From assembly GCA_022793355.1 (NCBI GenBank), contig JAAWCR010000158.1, positions 1-8,938 on the forward strand: DNA of 8,938 nt, in the 5' to 3' direction. Positions 6,088-8,938 of the stretch are shown one piece after another. Source of the DNA: Lawsonibacter sp. (GTDB taxonomy: Bacteria > Bacillota > Clostridia > Oscillospirales > Oscillospiraceae). Position 1 is the first letter of the stretch, and each line of letters starts with the position of its first letter. Under the pieces are notes generated by a model. That model made no database searches, was not told the origin of the DNA, and saw nothing but the letters and a program-made list of their open reading frames with translations. A program made the position numbers and the translations under genes.

Positions 6088-6570
6088 ATGCAGCAAACGG
6101 AAGAAGTATTGTTCGCAACGGAAGATCAGGTGGATGAATACACCGGCCAGCCCACTGAAATTCAGGCTGAAAAATATTTAATCTTCTCCTCCGACGGCCT
6201 GATGTACGGCATCAAGGCCGAACAGGTGAAGGATATTATCACTGACTACTCCATCACCTATCTGCCCCAGGTGCCCAGCTATGTCAAGGGCGTTATTAAC
6301 CTGCGCGGCCAGATCATTCCCATCATTGATATCCGCCTGCGCCTGGGCAAAATGCCTCAGGACAACTTCTGCGGCATCGTGGTGGACGTGGACGGCAATA
6401 TGGTCGGCATTCTGGTGGATATGGTGGAGCAGATGGTAGACGTCCCCCTGGACTCCATCCTGCCCGTGCCCACCAACTCCACCAGCCAGGCCATGGTTTC
6501 CGGCATGTGCACCCTGCCTGACGGCAACACCATGCTGGAGCTGGACTGCGAGCTTCTGCTCCACGACTGA
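6088..6570 (+). CDS. cheW: Chemotaxis coupling protein CheW
   Basis: 160 aa, ATG 6088 with GGGAG 8 nt upstream. CheW bridges chemoreceptor tips to the CheA P5 domain in the cytoplasmic signalling array. A single CheW domain spans about 28-158: YLIFSSDGLMYGI, then VPSYVKGVINLRGQIIPIID with the conserved NLRG at 71-74, a second sub-barrel including GIVVDVDGNMVGILVD, and a C-terminal LELDCELLL strand. There is no receiver domain, so it is not CheV. An acidic N-terminal extension of about 25 residues precedes the domain. It lies between cheA and cheR with gaps of 30 and 34 nt and no promoter or terminator between them, so it is operonic. Confidence 0.95.
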   Translation: MQQTEEVLFATEDQVDEYTGQPTEIQAEKYLIFSSDGLMYGIKAEQVKDIITDYSITYLPQVPSYVKGVINLRGQIIPIIDIRLRLGKMPQDNFCGIVVDVDGNMVGILVDMVEQMVDVPLDSILPVPTNSTSQAMVSGMCTLPDGNTMLELDCELLLHD

Positions 6571-6604
6571 TCCAGAACTTCACCTAAAGGGAGGAAGCCC
6601 CGGG

Positions 6605-7411
6605 ATGATAACGACCATATCGGATGAAGATTTTCGCAAACTGACGAATTTTATTAAGAGCGAATACGGCATCACCCTTCAGGAGAAGCGACAGCTGGTC
6701 ACCAGCCGGCTGTCCTCCCTGCTGGCGGAGGATGGTTGCTCCAACTTTTCCCAGTTTGTCAGCCAGCTTCTGAAAGAGAGGAATCCTCAGAAAATTGAGA
6801 AGGTTCTCAACCGGCTGACCACCAACTACACCTTTTTCATGCGGGAGACGGAGCATTTCGACTTTTTCTCCAAGGTCATTCTGCCTGAGCTGATACGAAA
6901 GTATCAGAGCCGCAAGGTGCTGTCCATTTGGAGCGCCGGCTGCTCCAGCGGCGAGGAGCCCTACAACCTGTCCATGTACATAAAGGACTATCTGGGAATG
7001 CAGGCCAGCCAGTGGGATACCCGCATTCTGGCCACCGATATCTCCCAAAAGGCGCTGGCCAACGCCAAAAAGGGTGTCTACGAGCTGCCTGACACCCTCC
7101 CCCCCGCCTGGCGGAAGAAATATTTCCGTCAGGTAGAGGGCAACCGGTATGCCGTCAGTCCGGAGATCCGTGACAATGTCATTTTTCAAACCTTTAATCT
7201 GATGAACCCCATCAAGTTCCGCCTGAAATTTGACGTGATTTTCTGCCGCAACGTTATGATATACTTTGACCAGCCCACCAAAGATGCCTTGGTGCGCCGG
7301 TTTTACGACGCCACAAACCCCGGAGGCTATCTGATGATCAGCCACTCGGAGAACCTGAGCAAAGACGCTCCCTATGTGACGGTGGCGCCGTCAACCTTCC
7401 AGAAAAAATAG
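6605..7411 (+). CDS. cheR: Chemotaxis protein methyltransferase CheR
   Basis: 268 aa, ATG 6605, with AGGGAGG 10 nt upstream. CheR methylates glutamates on chemoreceptors using S-adenosylmethionine, opposing CheB during adaptation. The N-terminal helical domain (about 1-70) is followed by the CheR hallmark TTNYTFFMRE (72-81). The SAM-binding motif is SAGCSSGEEPY (110-120), with the acidic residue D145 in ILATDIS, CRNVMIYF (214-221), and GGYLMISHSENL (240-251). Length is typical for a soluble CheR without TPR or PAS extensions. It is the third gene of the operon. A strong hairpin without a U-tract (7418-7442) separates it from cheB. Confidence 0.96.
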   Translation: MITTISDEDFRKLTNFIKSEYGITLQEKRQLVTSRLSSLLAEDGCSNFSQFVSQLLKERNPQKIEKVLNRLTTNYTFFMRETEHFDFFSKVILPELIRKYQSRKVLSIWSAGCSSGEEPYNLSMYIKDYLGMQASQWDTRILATDISQKALANAKKGVYELPDTLPPAWRKKYFRQVEGNRYAVSPEIRDNVIFQTFNLMNPIKFRLKFDVIFCRNVMIYFDQPTKDALVRRFYDATNPGGYLMISHSENLSKDAPYVTVAPSTFQKK

Positions 7412-7417
7412 CCTTTG

Positions 7418-7442
7418 TCCCGGCCCGGTTTTCGGGCCGGGA
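7418..7442 (+). other. Stable GC-rich hairpin in the cheR-cheB gap
   Basis: TCCCGGCCCG (7418-7427) and CGGGCCGGGA (7433-7442) form a perfect 10-bp stem closed by GTTTT. No T-run follows on the plus strand, so it is not a standard terminator. It starts 6 nt after the cheR stop and ends about 22 nt before the cheB ribosome binding site. It may protect the upstream mRNA or tune cheB relative to cheA-cheR. Confidence 0.6.
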
Positions 7443-7477
7443 TGAAGTATAACTCCAGTGAAAAAGGAGTGACCTCA

Positions 7478-8566
7478 ATGTGGTCGGCCAATAAAAAAAT
7501 TCGCGTCCTGGTGGTGGACGACTCTGTTCTCGCCCGCACAATGATCACCCAGGGCCTGTCCAAAAACCATCGCCTTGAGATTGTGGGAACCGCCTTCAAC
7601 GCACAAGATGCCATGGTCAAGGTGGGCCAGCTCAAGCCGGATGTTATCACCTCCGACGTGGAGATGCCCGGCATGAGTGGGATTGAGTTTCTGAAACAGT
7701 TGCTGCCCCGATACCCCTTGCCTGTGATTTTGGTGTCCTCCCTGGATCTGCGTGTATTCGACGCTCTGTCCGCCGGCGCAGTTGATTTTGTGCGCAAGCC
7801 TGAGCCTGGACAGAACGACAGCTTTATCAGCAACCTCACCCAAAAGGTGATTTCCGCCGCTGGAGCCCGTGTCCGTCCCCGGCCCGGCATTCAAACGCCA
7901 CCGGCCGCCACGAAGCCCGGCATGGCCCGCGTGACCGCTGGCAGTGCCCCTTCCATGCCCACTCCCCCCCTGCTTGGGAACCGCCCTACGCTGGACAACG
8001 TGATTATCGGCCTTGGCGCCTCCACCGGCGGGACCGAGGCCACACTGGAGGTGATGCGCCGCCTGCCCGCCGACATCCCGGGCATGCTCATTGTGCAGCA
8101 TATGCCCGTGGGCTTTACTCAGATGTACGCTGATCGTCTCAACCGACTGTGCCACATGGAAGTGCGCGAGGCCAAGAGCGGCGATGAGATCCGCCGGGGC
8201 CTAGCTCTGTTGGCTCCAGCCGATTTTCAGATGCGCATCGTGCGATCTGGCTCCCGGTATACAGTGAGCTGTCTGCCCGGAGAGAAGGTCAGCGGACACC
8301 GCCCCTCGGTAGACGCCCTGTTCTTCTCTATGGCGGAACATGTCAAGTGCAAAATGGCGGGCATTATTATGACCGGCATGGGCCGGGACGGCGCGGACGG
8401 CCTATTGCAAATGCGCAAGGCCGGGGCCTACACCATCGGTCAGGACAAGGAGTCCAGCGTGGTGTACGGTATGCCTATGGTGGCCTACAACATCGGGGCC
8501 GTCCAGATTCAGGGCTCCTGTGAGGATATCGCCGGGATTTTGCTGCGCCAGCTGCACAAATGGTAA
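7478..8566 (+). CDS. cheB: Chemotaxis methylesterase/deamidase CheB
   Basis: 362 aa from ATG 7478, with AAGGAG 8 nt upstream. A TTG 63 nt earlier would place the N-terminus inside the 7418-7442 hairpin and is rejected. CheB removes receptor methyl groups and deamidates receptor glutamines when phosphorylated by CheA. Receiver domain (about 6-125): acidic pair D14/D15, phospho-acceptor D60 in SDVEMPGMSG, S88, K107. A Pro/Ala-rich linker covers about 130-172. Esterase domain (about 173-360): GASTGG with nucleophile S182, QHMPVGFT with H208, GHRPSVD (273-279), and GMGRDGADG with D304. The S-H-D spacing (26 and 122 residues) equals that of Salmonella CheB S164-H190-D286. One oddity: the usual APGxxHM segment reads APADFQM, with Gln at 251. 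It is the last gene before the terminator at 8601. Confidence 0.96.
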   Translation: MWSANKKIRVLVVDDSVLARTMITQGLSKNHRLEIVGTAFNAQDAMVKVGQLKPDVITSDVEMPGMSGIEFLKQLLPRYPLPVILVSSLDLRVFDALSAGAVDFVRKPEPGQNDSFISNLTQKVISAAGARVRPRPGIQTPPAATKPGMARVTAGSAPSMPTPPLLGNRPTLDNVIIGLGASTGGTEATLEVMRRLPADIPGMLIVQHMPVGFTQMYADRLNRLCHMEVREAKSGDEIRRGLALLAPADFQMRIVRSGSRYTVSCLPGEKVSGHRPSVDALFFSMAEHVKCKMAGIIMTGMGRDGADGLLQMRKAGAYTIGQDKESSVVYGMPMVAYNIGAVQIQGSCEDIAGILLRQLHKW

Positions 8567-8600
8567 TCGCCTTGTCTCTTCATTCATTGAAAAATGTTTA

Positions 8601-8636
8601 CCAGAGCGGCTTCGTTGATGCCACTCTGGTTTTTTT
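8601..8636 (+). terminator. Intrinsic terminator of the che operon
   Basis: CCAGAGCGGC (8601-8610) pairs with GCCACTCTGG (8620-8629), nine pairs with one C-A mismatch and a 9-nt loop. Seven T (8630-8636) follow directly. It lies 34 nt after the cheB stop codon and is a textbook Rho-independent terminator. Confidence 0.92.
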
Positions 8637-8656
8637 AAAAAATTTGCGAAAAGGGG

Positions 8657-8684
8657 TTGACTACTGGTTAAAAACTGGTATAAT
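8657..8684 (+). promoter_or_regulatory. SigA promoter of the tRNA-Ser gene
   Basis: -35 TTGACT (8657-8662), 16-nt spacer, and a perfect -10 TATAAT (8679-8684). The start would be near 8691, giving a 5' leader of about 30 nt before the mature tRNA. The leader holds an inverted repeat CTGTCC/GGACAG (8693-8698 and 8709-8714). Confidence 0.85.
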
Positions 8685-8722
8685 ATGTTCTGCTGTCCCG
8701 CTTGACCAGGACAGTGGTACAT

Positions 8723-8812
8723 GCAGTAGTATCGAAGTGGTCATAACGAGCACGACTGGAAATCGTGTAGCCTGATAAGGGCTCGAGGGTTCGAATCCCT
8801 CCTACTGCGCCA
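8723..8812 (+). tRNA. tRNA-Ser (anticodon GGA)
   Basis: 90 nt with CCA encoded. The acceptor stem GCAGTAG (8723-8729) pairs with CTACTGC (8802-8808), then discriminator G and CCA. The anticodon stem CACGA/TCGTG encloses loop CTGGAAA (8756-8762), giving anticodon GGA (8758-8760), which reads UCC and UCU serine codons. The T arm is GAGGG-TTCGAAT-CCCTC (8785-8801). The long variable arm (about 8768-8784) is typical of class II tRNAs such as Ser. All stems are intact, and it has its own promoter and terminator. Confidence 0.97.
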
Positions 8813-8816
8813 TGAT

Positions 8817-8858
8817 AAGTTGACAGACTACACCAAGGGAGTAGTCTGTCAACTTTTT
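8817..8858 (+). terminator. Terminator of the tRNA-Ser transcript
   Basis: A perfect 15-bp stem: 8817-8831 pairs with 8841-8855 around a 9-nt loop, followed by a T-run (8854-8858). It begins only 5 nt after the tRNA CCA. The stem contains TTGACA by chance, with no -10 at a suitable distance. Confidence 0.93.
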
Positions 8859-8885
8859 ATATTTAAATTTAGTAAACTCATTGCG

Positions 8886-8918
8886 CCGCAGTAATTTCAC
8901 TGCGGTATTTTTATTTAT
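8886..8918 (+). terminator. Second terminator-like hairpin upstream of the last gene
   Basis: CCGCAGT (8886-8892) and ACTGCGG (8899-8905) form a perfect 7-bp stem with a 6-nt loop, followed by TATTTTTATTTAT. It lies just upstream of the ribosome binding site of the gene starting at 8934. It may be a back-up terminator or an attenuator in that gene's leader. Confidence 0.65.
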
Positions 8919-8933
8919 AGAAGGAGAATTATA

Positions 8934-8938
8934 ATGAA
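8934..8938 (+). CDS. Start of a gene running off the right edge
   Basis: ATG at 8934-8936 with a perfect AAGGAG (8921-8926) 7 nt upstream. Only one full codon is visible, so the product cannot be named. I see no clear promoter between the tRNA terminator and this start. Confidence 0.6.

Noticed and set aside
7415..7477. Upstream TTG start for CheB adding 21 residues
   Set aside because: It overlaps the GC hairpin, has no ribosome binding site, and the ATG at 7478 has AAGGAG at ideal spacing just before the receiver domain.
8560..8775. Small open frame spanning the cheB end, terminator and tRNA promoter
   Set aside because: It runs through a terminator, a promoter and half of a tRNA gene and has no ribosome binding site.
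8820..8825. TTGACA as a -35 element for the last gene
   Set aside because: It is part of the tRNA terminator stem, and there is no -10 at 16-18 nt.
1..8938. CRISPR array, insertion sequence, integrase or other mobile element
   Set aside because: No regularly spaced repeats, transposase motifs or terminal inverted repeats were seen; the tRNA 3' end shows no duplicated copy within the window.

Overview
The window looks like chromosomal DNA from a motile, fairly GC-rich Clostridia-type Firmicute. An Oscillospiraceae-like gut anaerobe is my guess, from gene style and composition only. Grounds: strong AAGGAG-type ribosome binding sites, an S-layer-homology surface protein, a CheA/CheW/CheR/CheB set, a Bacillus-SigD-type flagellar promoter, and a free-standing FlhB-C-terminal-like protein.

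Layout. Positions 1-1350 (minus): 5' part of a secreted protein with three SLH motifs and a Gly/Val/Thr-rich repetitive body; its 3' end lies outside the window. Positions 1417-3787 (minus): a tightly packed three-gene unit, read from right to left: a 479-aa protein with a FliK-like C-terminal domain, a 119-aa FlhB cytoplasmic-domain-like protein (14-nt overlap with the gene before), and a 194-aa PilZ protein (its ATG abuts the preceding TAA). A GC-rich hairpin with a short U-tract follows the PilZ gene. Positions 3788-3954: divergent intergenic region with overlapping SigD-type and SigA-type promoters facing cheA, a possible 13-codon leader ORF, and a hairpin that could cover the cheA Shine-Dalgarno. 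Positions 3955-8566 (plus): cheA-cheW-cheR-cheB, closed by a clear intrinsic terminator at 8601-8636. Positions 8657-8858: tRNA-Ser(GGA) with its own promoter and a 15-bp-stem terminator. Positions 8886-8938: another terminator-like hairpin, then a ribosome binding site and the first codon of a gene that leaves the window.

How it fits together. CheA and CheW form the receptor-coupled kinase complex; CheR and CheB methylate and demethylate receptors for adaptation. No receptor, CheY, CheC/CheD or CheV gene is present here, so they must lie elsewhere. The divergent operon is also motility-flavoured: in the known flagellar system the FliK C-terminal domain acts on the FlhB cytoplasmic domain to switch export specificity, and PilZ domains bind c-di-GMP. 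The co-translated FliK-like / FlhB-CTD-like / PilZ trio could be a c-di-GMP-linked accessory module of the flagellar export or brake machinery. That is an inference. The chemotaxis genes are ordinary members of their families; the most novel material is the minus-strand trio and the cheA leader.
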